Source of the DNA: Lachnospiraceae bacterium
Lineage (GTDB): Bacteria; Bacillota; Clostridia; Lachnospirales; Lachnospiraceae
DNA: 64,000 nucleotides
NCBI GenBank assembly: GCA_024694965.1
Contig: JAILJC010000180.1
Coordinates: 101,031 to 165,030 of the forward strand
Reading direction: 5' to 3'
Shown: positions 10,171 to 20,358 of the stretch, in pieces
Position numbering within the stretch: the first letter of the stretch is position 1
How the letters are laid out: each line of letters opens with the position of its first letter
Position numbers and translations under genes: made by a program
The notes under the pieces: model-generated
The model's input: the letters and a program-made list of their open reading frames with translations, nothing else
The model's database searches: none
What the model was told of the DNA's origin: nothing

Positions 10171-11662
10171 GGAAAGACTGCAAAACATTAATCCGTTTAA
10201 CAGCCTTGGGCTGCGTATTTTTCTAATAATTTGTCTGGTCGGTACGATACCTGTTGTGCTGCTTAGGAGCATTATCCTTAACAGCTATGAAACGCGGGCC
10301 ATTTCCGTAAGGGTGTCCGAGATCCAGAATCAGTGCACTATACTGGCCAATCATCTTGTCACTTACGGCTATCTTGAGGACCCTTCTTCCGAGACAGTCA
10401 ATACCGAGCTCGACCAGTTCTCGTCGCTGTACGACGGACGCATAATGATCATCGACAGCGATCTTAAGATCATAAAAGATACATATTCCATAAGTCAGGG
10501 TAAGATAATGATATCTGAGGAGATATTAAGGTGCTTTGATAAGGCATCTATCTCCAAACACGACAAAAAAAACAGATACATCGAATTCACCACGCCCATC
10601 ACCGATCTGGAAACGGGCAGTGTCATTGGAGTCATATTAACGAGCGTATCCACTGATAACATAGCGGAGACAATAAAGATAATGGGGCGTAAGGCATATC
10701 TGTTTGAGATAATCGCCGCGGTTCTTACCGTTTGCTTTGCCGTGTTTACGACCATATATCTTTTAAAACCATTCAGGGACGTAAACACTGCCCTTATACA
10801 GGTTGAGGAGGGCTTCACGGAAGAGAAGATATCGGTGCCGGCATATAACGAGACGAAGGTGATCTCAGAATCATTCAACCGGCTCATGGAAAAGATGAAA
10901 ACACTTGAGGCTTCGCGTCAGGAATTTGTTTCAAACGTATCACATGAGCTAAAGACACCCATAACATCCATGAAGGTACTTGCGGATTCGCTCATACTGC
11001 AGGAGGATGTTCCCATTGAGATATACAGGGAGTTCATGGAGGATATCACGGCGGAGATCGACCGTGAAGACAAGATAATAAACGACCTCCTGTCGCTGGT
11101 AAAGCTTAACAGGACATCGAATGACCTTATGAATATCACTTCCGTTGATGTAAACAGGATGGTTGAAGATGTTTTAAAGCGGGTCCGTCCGATCGCAGAC
11201 AGGCAGAAGGTCGACCTTATCTTTGAAAGCATAAGGCCCGTGACCGCACAGATAGATGAGATAAAGCTGTCGCTAGCAGTGATGAATGTAGTGGAAAACG
11301 CTATCAAATACAACAAGGAAAACGGCTGGGTAAAGGTGGCGGTCGATGCGGACCACCAGTTTTTCACGGTGACTGTTTCGGATTCCGGTATCGGTATTCC
11401 GGAAGAATCGGTCGCCCACATTTTTGAAAGGTTTTACAGGGTGGACAAGTCACATTCGAGGGAGATAGGCGGGACCGGACTGGGACTTGCGATCGCCCGC
11501 AGTGCGATACTGATGCATGACGGAGCGATCAAAGTGGAAAGCACGGAGGGAGTCGGAACGGCATTTACTATAAAGGTTCCTCTAAAGAGCCTTGGTATAC
11601 AGCCTGCAGCAACGACAAAGAGCAGTGAAGAAAATGAGGATAACGAAGAGAAGGATAAATAG
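10163..11662 (+). CDS. Two-component sensor histidine kinase (HAMP, HisKA, HATPase)
   Basis: FVSNVSHELKTPITSMK H-box, NVVENAIKYNKENG N-box, DSGIGIPEES, GGTGLGLAIAR; two TM segments. Confidence 0.95.
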   Translation: MFRERLQNINPFNSLGLRIFLIICLVGTIPVVLLRSIILNSYETRAISVRVSEIQNQCTILANHLVTYGYLEDPSSETVNTELDQFSSLYDGRIMIIDSDLKIIKDTYSISQGKIMISEEILRCFDKASISKHDKKNRYIEFTTPITDLETGSVIGVILTSVSTDNIAETIKIMGRKAYLFEIIAAVLTVCFAVFTTIYLLKPFRDVNTALIQVEEGFTEEKISVPAYNETKVISESFNRLMEKMKTLEASRQEFVSNVSHELKTPITSMKVLADSLILQEDVPIEIYREFMEDITAEIDREDKIINDLLSLVKLNRTSNDLMNITSVDVNRMVEDVLKRVRPIADRQKVDLIFESIRPVTAQIDEIKLSLAVMNVVENAIKYNKENGWVKVAVDADHQFFTVTVSDSGIGIPEESVAHIFERFYRVDKSHSREIGGTGLGLAIARSAILMHDGAIKVESTEGVGTAFTIKVPLKSLGIQPAATTKSSEENEDNEEKDK

Positions 11663-12566
11663 AATAATGTTTCCAATGCTCCTGATACTGCTTGTGCTTT
11701 CGGGTTGTAACAGAAGCACCGGTAAAGGCGACGATGCCTTCAAGGTGTTTTATCCGAGCAAGGACGGTGTCCGGGTGGCTTCCGTAGGGATGCAGGTATC
11801 GGCAACCGAAACGGATGCGTTTATAAACGAAGTCCTTATGCAGCTTTCCGCACAGCCTTCGGACTACGACCTTCGGCCGGCGATCCCGGAAAATGTCGGC
11901 GTTTTGTCTGTTGCATTAAGTGACGGACTGCTTTTGGTGGATTTTGACAAGGAGTACTATAAGCTCACGGGAAGGGATGAGATCATAAGGCGTGCCGCGA
12001 TTGTCAGGACACTGGATCAGATAAACGGTGTCGATGAGATATCCTTTACGGTTGAGGGATCGCCGATAACCGATTCAAAGGATGTTCCGATAGGCGTTAT
12101 GACTGCCGATATGTTTATTGACAATGCAGGTGATGAGATCAATTCCTATGAACGGACAAAACTGCTTTTGTATTATGCGGATGCTGACGGAACGGGACTT
12201 ATTCAGACGACTGAGGCGGTTGCATACAATTCGAATATTTCACTTGAAAAGCTTGTATGCGAGCACCTGATCTCGGGGCCGCTGGCATACGGAGTCTATC
12301 CGGTGACGGATCCGGGAGTACATATCATAGCGGTCACTACCAAGGATGGTGTATGTTATGTCAACCTAAGCAAGGAGTTTCTGGCAAAACAGGGAAACCT
12401 TACGGATGAAGTTGTTCTCTATTCGTTTGTCAATTCCCTTACGGAACTTAACAATATAAACAAGGTGCAGTTCATGATAGATTCCGAAACCGAGATATCC
12501 TTCGGTGAACACAGTTATCTTAACGCACCGTTTGAGAGAAATCTGGACCTTATAAAGGGCAGATAG
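11634..12566 (+). CDS. Lipoprotein with two GerMN domains
   Basis: Lipobox LLVLSGC; two repeats of the GerMN type (LLVDFDKEYY..., CYVNLSKEFL...); ATG 11634 overlaps the HK 3' end. Confidence 0.75.
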   Translation: MRITKRRINRIMFPMLLILLVLSGCNRSTGKGDDAFKVFYPSKDGVRVASVGMQVSATETDAFINEVLMQLSAQPSDYDLRPAIPENVGVLSVALSDGLLLVDFDKEYYKLTGRDEIIRRAAIVRTLDQINGVDEISFTVEGSPITDSKDVPIGVMTADMFIDNAGDEINSYERTKLLLYYADADGTGLIQTTEAVAYNSNISLEKLVCEHLISGPLAYGVYPVTDPGVHIIAVTTKDGVCYVNLSKEFLAKQGNLTDEVVLYSFVNSLTELNNINKVQFMIDSETEISFGEHSYLNAPFERNLDLIKGR

Positions 12567-12584
12567 TAAACCGGGAGGAAATCA

Positions 12585-14924
12585 TTGTATTTAAGAAGGC
12601 CGTTATGTGCCTTCTGCCTGCTGTTCACTTTAAGCCTTGCACTGATCATGCACTGTACCCGCGGTGGAGGCGTAAATGACGGGCAGCCGGGATTTGAAGG
12701 TAAGCGGATAAGCTTTACCGGGCGGATCCGCAGTATGGAAGAAAAGAACGGAAAACTGATATTACAGGTCGGTCACACATCAATATCCGATAAGAACATA
12801 TTATTATATCTTTCAGAGAACAATACGACAGAAGACGAACTTCATATAGGACAGAGGATAAGCGCTAAAGGTGAAGCGGGAGAATTTGACTCTGCGCTAA
12901 ACCGGGGACAGTTTGACCAGAAGAAGTATTACGGGGTTAAGGATATCGCTTTTCCCGTATATAACGTGGTCATATCCGGTACCGGTACGTCGTACGATCA
13001 TTTAAGGGACGGACTTTACAGGATAAGAAAAAAAACGGCAGGGATTTATGAAAGGTATTTTGACCGCAGGGAATGCGGCATTGTGAAGGCACTCGTACTG
13101 GCAGACAGGAGCAGCCTTGATGATGAGATAAAGGAAGAGTATCAGAATGCCGGGATATCGCACATCCTTGCACTGTCAGGACTTCACATAGCAACTGTCG
13201 GTTTTATTGTTTTCGGTTTCTTAAAAAAAGTGAACATTCCGTCATGTCCGGCGGCAATGGTTTCGTCGGGGATCATAATGCTTTACTGCCTGATGGCAGG
13301 CATGCCTGTATCGGCTGTGCGCGCACTTATCATGTTCCTTTTGTCAATGGGTGCGCTGCTTGCCGGCAGGACTCCGGACCTTCGGACCTGTGCGGCTATC
13401 GCTGCAGTCATTATGCTGATAATACGTCCGGACAGTTTATATGATTCTTCCTTTCTGCTTTCTTTTTCGGCAGTGATGGGAATAGGGCTTGTATATCCCT
13501 CAGTGAGGTATATGGTTTCAACAGTGATCGGAAGGAGCAGGATACAAAGGCTTCACCGTTCGGAAGTATGGATGATACGGTCTTGTATGGCGGTTCTTAA
13601 GACGCTTATGTTTTCCGTGTCGATCCAGCTTGCCTTGCTTCCTTTTACGATGTGGTTTTATTATCAGATACCTGTATACGGAATATTTGTGAACCTTATA
13701 GCAGTGCCGCTTGCCGGATTTCTGCTGCTTGCATCGGTGGCTGTGGGACTATTGGGAGCTCTTACGTTCATATCGTTTGTGGGTCCGTTTTTTGAGGTTA
13801 TCATACGGATCCCGGTGCTGACTGTAAAGGGCATACTTAAGCTTTATGGCATGCTTGCTGCGGCACAGGCATCTCTGCCGGGGGCGTTATTTGTTACGGG
13901 GCGGCCGGAAAGGATCATAATGTGGATCTACGGAGCGGTCCTTGCCGCCGTGAGCGTGGGCGGAGCGGTGCTTGAACAACGGGAGAGATCGGGACGGATC
14001 AAAAGAAAACAAGTAAGGAACATAAAAACGAGCGCGGCTTTTATGCTGGCTTTATGCATGAGCGGTATCATCCTTTTGTTTGTGAGGGATACTCCTGAAT
14101 TTGAAATATCTTCGCTTTATACGGGGCAGGGCCAGTGCTTTGTCATACACGGAAAAGATGTACCCACGGTGATGTACGACTGCGGCAGCACCGATGAGAA
14201 GGAGGCGGGGCGGTATATGGTGATGCCTTTCCTTAAATGCTGCGGGATAAGGCATATTGATACAGTGTTTGTTTCGCATCTTGACAGGGATCATGTAAGC
14301 GGGATCATTGAAATACTGAATGCGGAAAATACCGGGATGGGAATCGGGCGTATCGTCATATCGGGAAGTAAGGCGCAGGAGGAAAGCGAAAACTATCCGG
14401 AGCTTTTGAAAGCAGCCGGGAGACATATGATACCGGTATATAAAATGATGGCAGGCGACAGCGTGAGATATAGGAATATGAGTTTAAAATGTCTTTCACC
14501 GGGAGGCACCGAAGGCCTTGGTGAAAGTGACATAAATGAGGGATCGCTCGTACTCTCGGTTGAATATACTCCGGATGATGGGAATTGCTTTAAGGCCCTG
14601 TTTACCGGTGATATAGGTTCTGAGACCGAGGATGTGCTTGTGTCAGACGGTATCGAAAGATATGATTATCTACAGGTTGCACATCACGGATCAAGGTCGT
14701 CGGCAAACCGGGATTTTCTTAAAAGAGTATCACCAAGAATTGCTCTTATTTCGGCGGGGATCAATAACAGCTACGGGCATCCTCATGAGGAAACGCTTAA
14801 CATTCTTGAGCAGATAGGGCAGACAAGGACCTTTATCACTTCGCGTGACGGTGAGACGGATATGCGTGTGTTTACGAAAAGGGGACGTATGCGATTTGTG
14901 ATGGTATCCTTAAATGCGTTATGA
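12585..14924 (+). CDS. comEC: DNA internalization-related competence protein ComEC/Rec2
   Basis: Multi-TM competence domain (GISHILALSGLHIATVG) plus metallo-beta-lactamase domain (VFVSHLDRDHVSG, VAHHGSRSSANRDFL). Confidence 0.92.
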   Translation: MYLRRPLCAFCLLFTLSLALIMHCTRGGGVNDGQPGFEGKRISFTGRIRSMEEKNGKLILQVGHTSISDKNILLYLSENNTTEDELHIGQRISAKGEAGEFDSALNRGQFDQKKYYGVKDIAFPVYNVVISGTGTSYDHLRDGLYRIRKKTAGIYERYFDRRECGIVKALVLADRSSLDDEIKEEYQNAGISHILALSGLHIATVGFIVFGFLKKVNIPSCPAAMVSSGIIMLYCLMAGMPVSAVRALIMFLLSMGALLAGRTPDLRTCAAIAAVIMLIIRPDSLYDSSFLLSFSAVMGIGLVYPSVRYMVSTVIGRSRIQRLHRSEVWMIRSCMAVLKTLMFSVSIQLALLPFTMWFYYQIPVYGIFVNLIAVPLAGFLLLASVAVGLLGALTFISFVGPFFEVIIRIPVLTVKGILKLYGMLAAAQASLPGALFVTGRPERIIMWIYGAVLAAVSVGGAVLEQRERSGRIKRKQVRNIKTSAAFMLALCMSGIILLFVRDTPEFEISSLYTGQGQCFVIHGKDVPTVMYDCGSTDEKEAGRYMVMPFLKCCGIRHIDTVFVSHLDRDHVSGIIEILNAENTGMGIGRIVISGSKAQEESENYPELLKAAGRHMIPVYKMMAGDSVRYRNMSLKCLSPGGTEGLGESDINEGSLVLSVEYTPDDGNCFKALFTGDIGSETEDVLVSDGIERYDYLQVAHHGSRSSANRDFLKRVSPRIALISAGINNSYGHPHEETLNILEQIGQTRTFITSRDGETDMRVFTKRGRMRFVMVSLNAL

Positions 14925-14936
14925 TATAATGGCGTC

Positions 14937-15956
14937 ATGAAAAGTATAGATGCGGACATAAAGAACGGAAGTATAAAGAACATATATCTGCTCATGGGAG
15001 TAGAGCCGTATCTGATATATCAGTACAGGGACAAGCTCGCTGATGCCCTTGTGGGCCGGGATGATGAGATAAATCGGAAAAAGTATACAGGTGAGATAAA
15101 GGATATTAATGCCGTGATCGAATATGCTGATACGGTCCCTTTTTTTGCCGACAGGAAGGTATTGATACTTGAGGATACCGGATTGTTCAAGTCATCAGAC
15201 GATACGCTTGCCACATATCTTAAGAAGCTGCCCGAAACAACATATATCATATTTGCGGAGTGCTTTAAAGGGGATAAATCCGAAGAACGAAAGTATGAGA
15301 AAACGCTTGTTGATAAGCGTTACAAGCTCTACAAGACGGTACAGGAGCAGGGCCGCGTCATTGAGTTTAAAAGGGTAAGTGAAGACCTGCTTGTAAAATG
15401 GCTTCTTAAAAAGTTTTCGGATGCGGGTCTTGGCATAACGAAAAATGCAATGGACTGCCTGCTCGAATATATAGGAAACGATATGATGATGCTTGGCAAT
15501 GAAGCCGAGAAACTCATATGCTACCGCCTGGGACACAAGTCGATAGACATTGATGACGTAAAGGCTGTCTGTTCACGAAATATCGCAAATGATGTATTTG
15601 AGATGGTGGGGGCGATGGTCGCTAAGAATAAAAGAAAGGCGCTGAAGCTTTATTACGATCTTATAGAGCTTAAGGAAAGCCCCATGAGGATACTGGCCCT
15701 TATTGGACGTGAATTCAATCTTATGCTCAGGGTCAAGGCTATAAAAGACAAGGGCGGCGGCCAGCGTGAGATTACTTCGGAAACGGGGATATACCCGAGT
15801 TTTACGGGCAGATATGTATCGATATCGGGCCGGCTCGGTGAGGAATACTTAAAGAGGGCAATTTACGACTGCATCGAAACAGAGGCTGCTTTTAAGCAGG
15901 GCAGGCTTAACGATACGATGGGAGTTGAGATGCTTATAATTAAATATGCAACATAA
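14937..15956 (+). CDS. holA: DNA polymerase III subunit delta
   Basis: IYLLMGVEPYLIYQYRDKL..., typical HolA architecture and position after comEC. Confidence 0.9.
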   Translation: MKSIDADIKNGSIKNIYLLMGVEPYLIYQYRDKLADALVGRDDEINRKKYTGEIKDINAVIEYADTVPFFADRKVLILEDTGLFKSSDDTLATYLKKLPETTYIIFAECFKGDKSEERKYEKTLVDKRYKLYKTVQEQGRVIEFKRVSEDLLVKWLLKKFSDAGLGITKNAMDCLLEYIGNDMMMLGNEAEKLICYRLGHKSIDIDDVKAVCSRNIANDVFEMVGAMVAKNKRKALKLYYDLIELKESPMRILALIGREFNLMLRVKAIKDKGGGQREITSETGIYPSFTGRYVSISGRLGEEYLKRAIYDCIETEAAFKQGRLNDTMGVEMLIIKYAT

Positions 15957-15965
15957 GGAGGCAAT

Positions 15966-16520
15966 ATGCGGAACGAACCTAAACCTTTGCAGGTATACAG
16001 GCATTTTAAGGGAACTTACTATCAGGTGCTGACGGTTGCAAAGCATTCGGAGACCGGCGAAAGGCTTGTCATATACAGGCCGCTTTTCGGCGGGGATGAG
16101 GCATATGCGCGTCCGCTTGATATGTTTTTAAGTGAAGTTGACCACGATAAATATCCTGATGTCAAGCAGAAGTGGCGCTTCTCGCTTGCTACGGGACAGG
16201 GGAACAAAGGCAGGACTGAATGTACTCCTAATGATGCCGCATGCGATGAAGGGTCCGCTTTGGAAGATAAGGACCGGGTATCCGAAAAGAAGGAAGCCAA
16301 AACAGGTGATTTCCTCGACAGGTTTCTTGATGCGGATTCCTATGAGGAGAAGCTTGATATCTTTACGGATATGTGGAAAACGATAAGCGAGGACAATATT
16401 GACAATGTTGCGACCGTAATGGATCTGGAGCTTAAGGGAGAATCACTGGAGGACAAATATAAGGAAATACTTAAATGCCTTAAAATGAGGGCAAAGTATG
16501 AGTGCTCCAGGCTGAGATAG
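15966..16520 (+). CDS. DUF1653 domain-containing protein
   Basis: VYRHFKGTYYQVLTVAKHSETGERLVIYRPLFGG...YARPLDMF. Confidence 0.75.
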   Translation: MRNEPKPLQVYRHFKGTYYQVLTVAKHSETGERLVIYRPLFGGDEAYARPLDMFLSEVDHDKYPDVKQKWRFSLATGQGNKGRTECTPNDAACDEGSALEDKDRVSEKKEAKTGDFLDRFLDADSYEEKLDIFTDMWKTISEDNIDNVATVMDLELKGESLEDKYKEILKCLKMRAKYECSRLR

Positions 16521-16549
16521 AAAAAGGAGAGGACAAAGGTTTACATAAC

Positions 16550-17569
16550 ATGAAACTGTTGAGTATAGCGATACCCTGCTACAATTCCGAAGCATATATG
16601 AGAAAGGCTATCGACTGCCTTCTTCCGGGCGGGGATGATATTGAGATACTGGTGATCAATGACGGATCGAGTGACGGGACGGCCGCGGTGGCGGATGAAT
16701 ATGCCGAAAAGTACCCCGGGACAGTACGCGCGATCCATCAGGAGAACAAGGGGCACGGCGGCGCCGTAAATACAGGTATTGCGAATGCGAGCGGCATGTA
16801 CTTTAAGGTACTTGATTCCGATGACTGGCTGAAGGAGTCGGCATACTTAAAGGTGCTTGATAAGTTGAGGGATTTAGCCGGCGGCAGCAGGGTGCTTGAC
16901 CTTATGATATGCAACTTTGTGTATGAGAAAGAGGGCAAGGAACATAAAAAAGTAATGACATACAAGTCTGCCCTGCCTGTTGATGAAATCTTCACGTGGA
17001 AGGATGTAAAACACTTTAAGAAGGGTCAGTACCTTTTGATGCACTCGGTGATCTACCGTACAAAGCTGCTGAAAGAATGCGGGATGACTCTTCCCGAGCA
17101 TACCTTCTATGTAGATAATATATTTGTGTTTGAACCCCTGCCGTTTGTCAACACTATGTATTACATGGACGTTAATCTGTACAGATATTACATCGGCCGC
17201 GAAGATCAGTCGGTAAACGAGGAGATAATGATAAAGCGCATCGATCAGCAGTTGAGGGTAAACAGGATAATGATCGATTACATGGCGGGAACAAGGCGGT
17301 GTCTTGAGCCCAAGCTTGAAAAGTATATGCTTAATTATCTTGATATAATGATGACCGTTTCCTCTATTTTCCTCATAAAGGCCGGCAGCGAAGAGGCACT
17401 GGAAAAGAAGAGGGGACTATGGGAGTATCTTAAGGATACGGACAGCCGTGATTATTTCAGGCTCCGTTTCGGACTCCTGGGGACCTCGATGAACATACCG
17501 GGAAGGGGCGGGCGTAAGATTTCGGTGCTTGAGTATAAGATAGCCCAAAGGTTCGTGGGATTCAATTAG
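16550..17569 (+). CDS. Family 2 glycosyltransferase
   Basis: LLSIAIPCYNSEAYMRKAIDCLL, ILVINDGSSDGT, KGHGGAVNTGI, VLDSDDW; start moved to ATG 16550 behind AAAGG. Confidence 0.9.
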   Translation: MKLLSIAIPCYNSEAYMRKAIDCLLPGGDDIEILVINDGSSDGTAAVADEYAEKYPGTVRAIHQENKGHGGAVNTGIANASGMYFKVLDSDDWLKESAYLKVLDKLRDLAGGSRVLDLMICNFVYEKEGKEHKKVMTYKSALPVDEIFTWKDVKHFKKGQYLLMHSVIYRTKLLKECGMTLPEHTFYVDNIFVFEPLPFVNTMYYMDVNLYRYYIGREDQSVNEEIMIKRIDQQLRVNRIMIDYMAGTRRCLEPKLEKYMLNYLDIMMTVSSIFLIKAGSEEALEKKRGLWEYLKDTDSRDYFRLRFGLLGTSMNIPGRGGRKISVLEYKIAQRFVGFN

Positions 17570-17578
17570 TGTAAGTTA

Positions 17579-17607
17579 TTGTGTTTTAAAAGAAGTTCCT
17601 ATATAAT
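17579..17607 (+). promoter_or_regulatory. Candidate sigma-A promoter (TTGTGT-17-TATAAT) for glyA
   Basis: Direct match to consensus with 17 bp spacing. Confidence 0.55.
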
Positions 17608-17658
17608 GATACGAGGGTTTCGGCCCTGTGCAAATGTATTGAATAACGGAGGTAAGAT

Positions 17659-18897
17659 ATGTATTCACTGGATGAAGTAAGAACAGTCGATCCCGAGATC
17701 GCAGAAGCCATTGTCAAGGAGCAGGAGAGGCAGAATTCACACATCGAGCTTATTGCTTCGGAAAACTGGGTAAGCAAGGCGGTTATGGCGGCTATGGGAA
17801 GCCCGCTTACAAACAAGTATGCCGAGGGTTATCCGGGAAAAAGGTATTACGGCGGATGTGACTGTGTAGATATAGTGGAAGAGCTGGCAAGGGAAAGGGC
17901 CAAGGAACTGTTCCACTGCGATTATGCGAATGTTCAGCCGCATTCGGGTGCGCAGGCTAACATGGCTGTATTTTTTGCAATGCTTGAGCCCGGGGATACC
18001 TTCATGGGAATGAACCTTGATCACGGCGGCCATCTGTCTCACGGTTCACCGGTGAACATGTCGGGTAAATATTTTAACTGTGTTCATTACGGTGTTAATG
18101 ACGACGGTTTCATCGATTATGATGAAGTAAGGCGCATCGCGCTTGAATGCAAGCCCAAGATGATACTTGCGGGTGCAAGTGCATATGCAAGAAAGATCGA
18201 TTTTGCAAAATTCAGGGAGATATGCGATGAAGTAGGTGCATATCTTATGGTTGATATGGCTCATATAGCGGGACTTGTTGCTTCGGGTTATCATGAGAGC
18301 CCTATCCCCTATGCCGATGTTGTTACCACAACTACGCATAAGACCCTTCGCGGTCCCAGGGGCGGCCTTATACTCTGCAATCAGGAAGCGGCGGATAAGT
18401 TCAACTTCAATAAGGCTATCTTCCCGGGAACCCAGGGCGGTCCGCTCATGCATGTTATCGCAGCCAAGGCTGTATGTTTCAAAGAGGCTCTGTCTCCCGA
18501 ATTCAAGGAATACGGAAAGAACATCGTCGACAATGCGAAAGCTCTTGCAAAGGGTCTGCTTGACAGGGGATTGAGCATTGTGTCTGGCGGTACGGATAAT
18601 CACCTCATGCTTCTTGATCTTCGCCCCCAGGGACTTACGGGTAAGGAAATAGAGAAGCTGCTTGACGAAGCTCATATCACGGCCAATAAGAATACGGTTC
18701 CGAACGATCCTCAGAAGGCTTTCGTTACAAGCGGAATAAGGCTCGGAACACCTGCCGTTACCTCAAGGGGAATGAATACGGAAGATATGGATAAGATCGC
18801 CGAAGCCATTGCTTTTGTTGTAAAGGAAGGTGCCGACGGAGTTGCAAAGGCACGTGCAATAGTTGATGAGCTGACAAAGAAATATCCTCTGATTTAA
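17659..18897 (+). CDS. glyA: Serine hydroxymethyltransferase
   Basis: [56 protein letters not shown] site. Confidence 0.97.
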   Translation: MYSLDEVRTVDPEIAEAIVKEQERQNSHIELIASENWVSKAVMAAMGSPLTNKYAEGYPGKRYYGGCDCVDIVEELARERAKELFHCDYANVQPHSGAQANMAVFFAMLEPGDTFMGMNLDHGGHLSHGSPVNMSGKYFNCVHYGVNDDGFIDYDEVRRIALECKPKMILAGASAYARKIDFAKFREICDEVGAYLMVDMAHIAGLVASGYHESPIPYADVVTTTTHKTLRGPRGGLILCNQEAADKFNFNKAIFPGTQGGPLMHVIAAKAVCFKEALSPEFKEYGKNIVDNAKALAKGLLDRGLSIVSGGTDNHLMLLDLRPQGLTGKEIEKLLDEAHITANKNTVPNDPQKAFVTSGIRLGTPAVTSRGMNTEDMDKIAEAIAFVVKEGADGVAKARAIVDELTKKYPLI

Positions 18898-18909
18898 TAC
18901 GGAGATATC

Positions 18910-20280
18910 ATGATCTTCAGTTCTCTGTTGTTTATTTTCTGGTTTATACCGATATTTTTCGCGGTGTACTATATTGTACCCGTGAAGCTTAAAAATCCGG
19001 TTCTCTTTATCGGGAGCCTGGTCTTTTACGGGTGGGGCGAGCCCAAGTATCTTATACTGCTTGCCGTATCCATCCTTGTTAATTATCTTGCGGGCATACT
19101 GATGCATCGTTACAAAGGGAGGGCAGACAAGCCTGTGCTTGTCTGCGCCCTTGTTTTTGATATCGGTATGCTTTTCTTTTTTAAATATATCAATTTCTTT
19201 ATAGAAAACATAAATGCCGTAAGCGGTGCGGGGGTAGAAAAGGTTAACATAACGTTGCCGCTGGGTATAAGCTTTTATACTTTTCAGATCATGTCATATG
19301 TCATCGATCTTTACCGTGGCAAGGTAGATGTAGAGAAGTCCGTTATAAACCTTGGCACATATCTGTGTATGTTTCCCCAGCTTATTGCCGGACCCATCGT
19401 GGTATACTCCGATGTATCCGCCGCACTTAAGGAAAGAAAAATTGAGCTTAAGGACATTGAAGACGGACTTAAACTGTTTATTCTGGGGCTCGGTTCCAAG
19501 GTACTCATTGCAAACAATGCGGGTGAGTACTGGAAGGAGCTTGAACAGATAGGTTATGCAGGGATATCAGCGCCCATGGCATGGCTTGGGATGCTGGCAT
19601 ATACGATACAGATATACTTCGACTTTAACGGTTATTCCATGATGGCGATCGGCCTTGGTAAGATGCTCGGTTTTGAGTTCCCGAAAAATTTCAACCTGCC
19701 GTATACATCAAGGTCTATAACCGAATACTGGAGAAGATGGCACATGACTCTCAGCGGGTGGTTCAGGGATTACCTGTATATCCCTTTGGGCGGCAACAGA
19801 AAAGGTAAGCTTCGGACTGTATTTAATCTGTTCATTGTATGGTTTGTCACGGGATTCTGGCACGGAGCCGACTGGAACTTCATATTCTGGGGCTTGTATT
19901 TCTTTGTGCTCCTTATGATAGAACGGGCGGGCTTATTAAAGTTCCTTGAGAAAAACCGTTTGCTTTCGCATGTATATTCGCTGCTTGCCATAGGATTCGG
20001 TTGGATGCTGTTTGCCATTACGGATCTGAAGGCGCTTTTTGTCTATCTTTCAAGGCTTTTTGTCGGGGGATCATCGCCGATGATCATTTATTATCTTAAG
20101 AATTACGGCGTTATACTAATACTGGGCTGCCTGTTCTCATCGGGACTTGGCAACAGGTTATATGATAATATCAAGGATAAAAAGGCAATTACGATCCCCG
20201 TCTTTGCGGTTGTTTTTATCCTGTCTGTGGCATACCTTGCCGATGCTTCGTTTAACCCCTTCCTGTACTTCCGTTTTTGA
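18910..20280 (+). CDS. MBOAT-family O-acyltransferase (AlgI/DltB-like)
   Basis: YFDFNGYSMMAIGLGKMLGFEFPKNFNLPYTSRSITEYWRRWHMTLSGWFRDYLYIPLGGNRKG...GFWHGADWNFIFWGLYF. Confidence 0.95.
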   Translation: MIFSSLLFIFWFIPIFFAVYYIVPVKLKNPVLFIGSLVFYGWGEPKYLILLAVSILVNYLAGILMHRYKGRADKPVLVCALVFDIGMLFFFKYINFFIENINAVSGAGVEKVNITLPLGISFYTFQIMSYVIDLYRGKVDVEKSVINLGTYLCMFPQLIAGPIVVYSDVSAALKERKIELKDIEDGLKLFILGLGSKVLIANNAGEYWKELEQIGYAGISAPMAWLGMLAYTIQIYFDFNGYSMMAIGLGKMLGFEFPKNFNLPYTSRSITEYWRRWHMTLSGWFRDYLYIPLGGNRKGKLRTVFNLFIVWFVTGFWHGADWNFIFWGLYFFVLLMIERAGLLKFLEKNRLLSHVYSLLAIGFGWMLFAITDLKALFVYLSRLFVGGSSPMIIYYLKNYGVILILGCLFSSGLGNRLYDNIKDKKAITIPVFAVVFILSVAYLADASFNPFLYFRF

Positions 20281-20308
20281 TTGAAAAAGCTGTGAGAAAC
20301 AGTATAAT
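20281..20308 (+). promoter_or_regulatory. Candidate sigma-A promoter (TTGAAA-16-TATAAT)
   Basis: Between MBOAT and response regulator-GGDEF genes. Confidence 0.45.
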
Positions 20309-20358
20309 ATATTATGTGTATTTATGCGCAATTCAGCATGATAGGAGATAAGTACCCA

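Noticed and set aside
18046-18675. 209-aa antisense ORF opposite glyA (likewise 37318-38118, 57859-58545, 50820-51416, 5559-6143)
   Set aside because: Fully opposite strongly supported genes, with no recognisable domain or RBS; expected by-products of biased codon usage.
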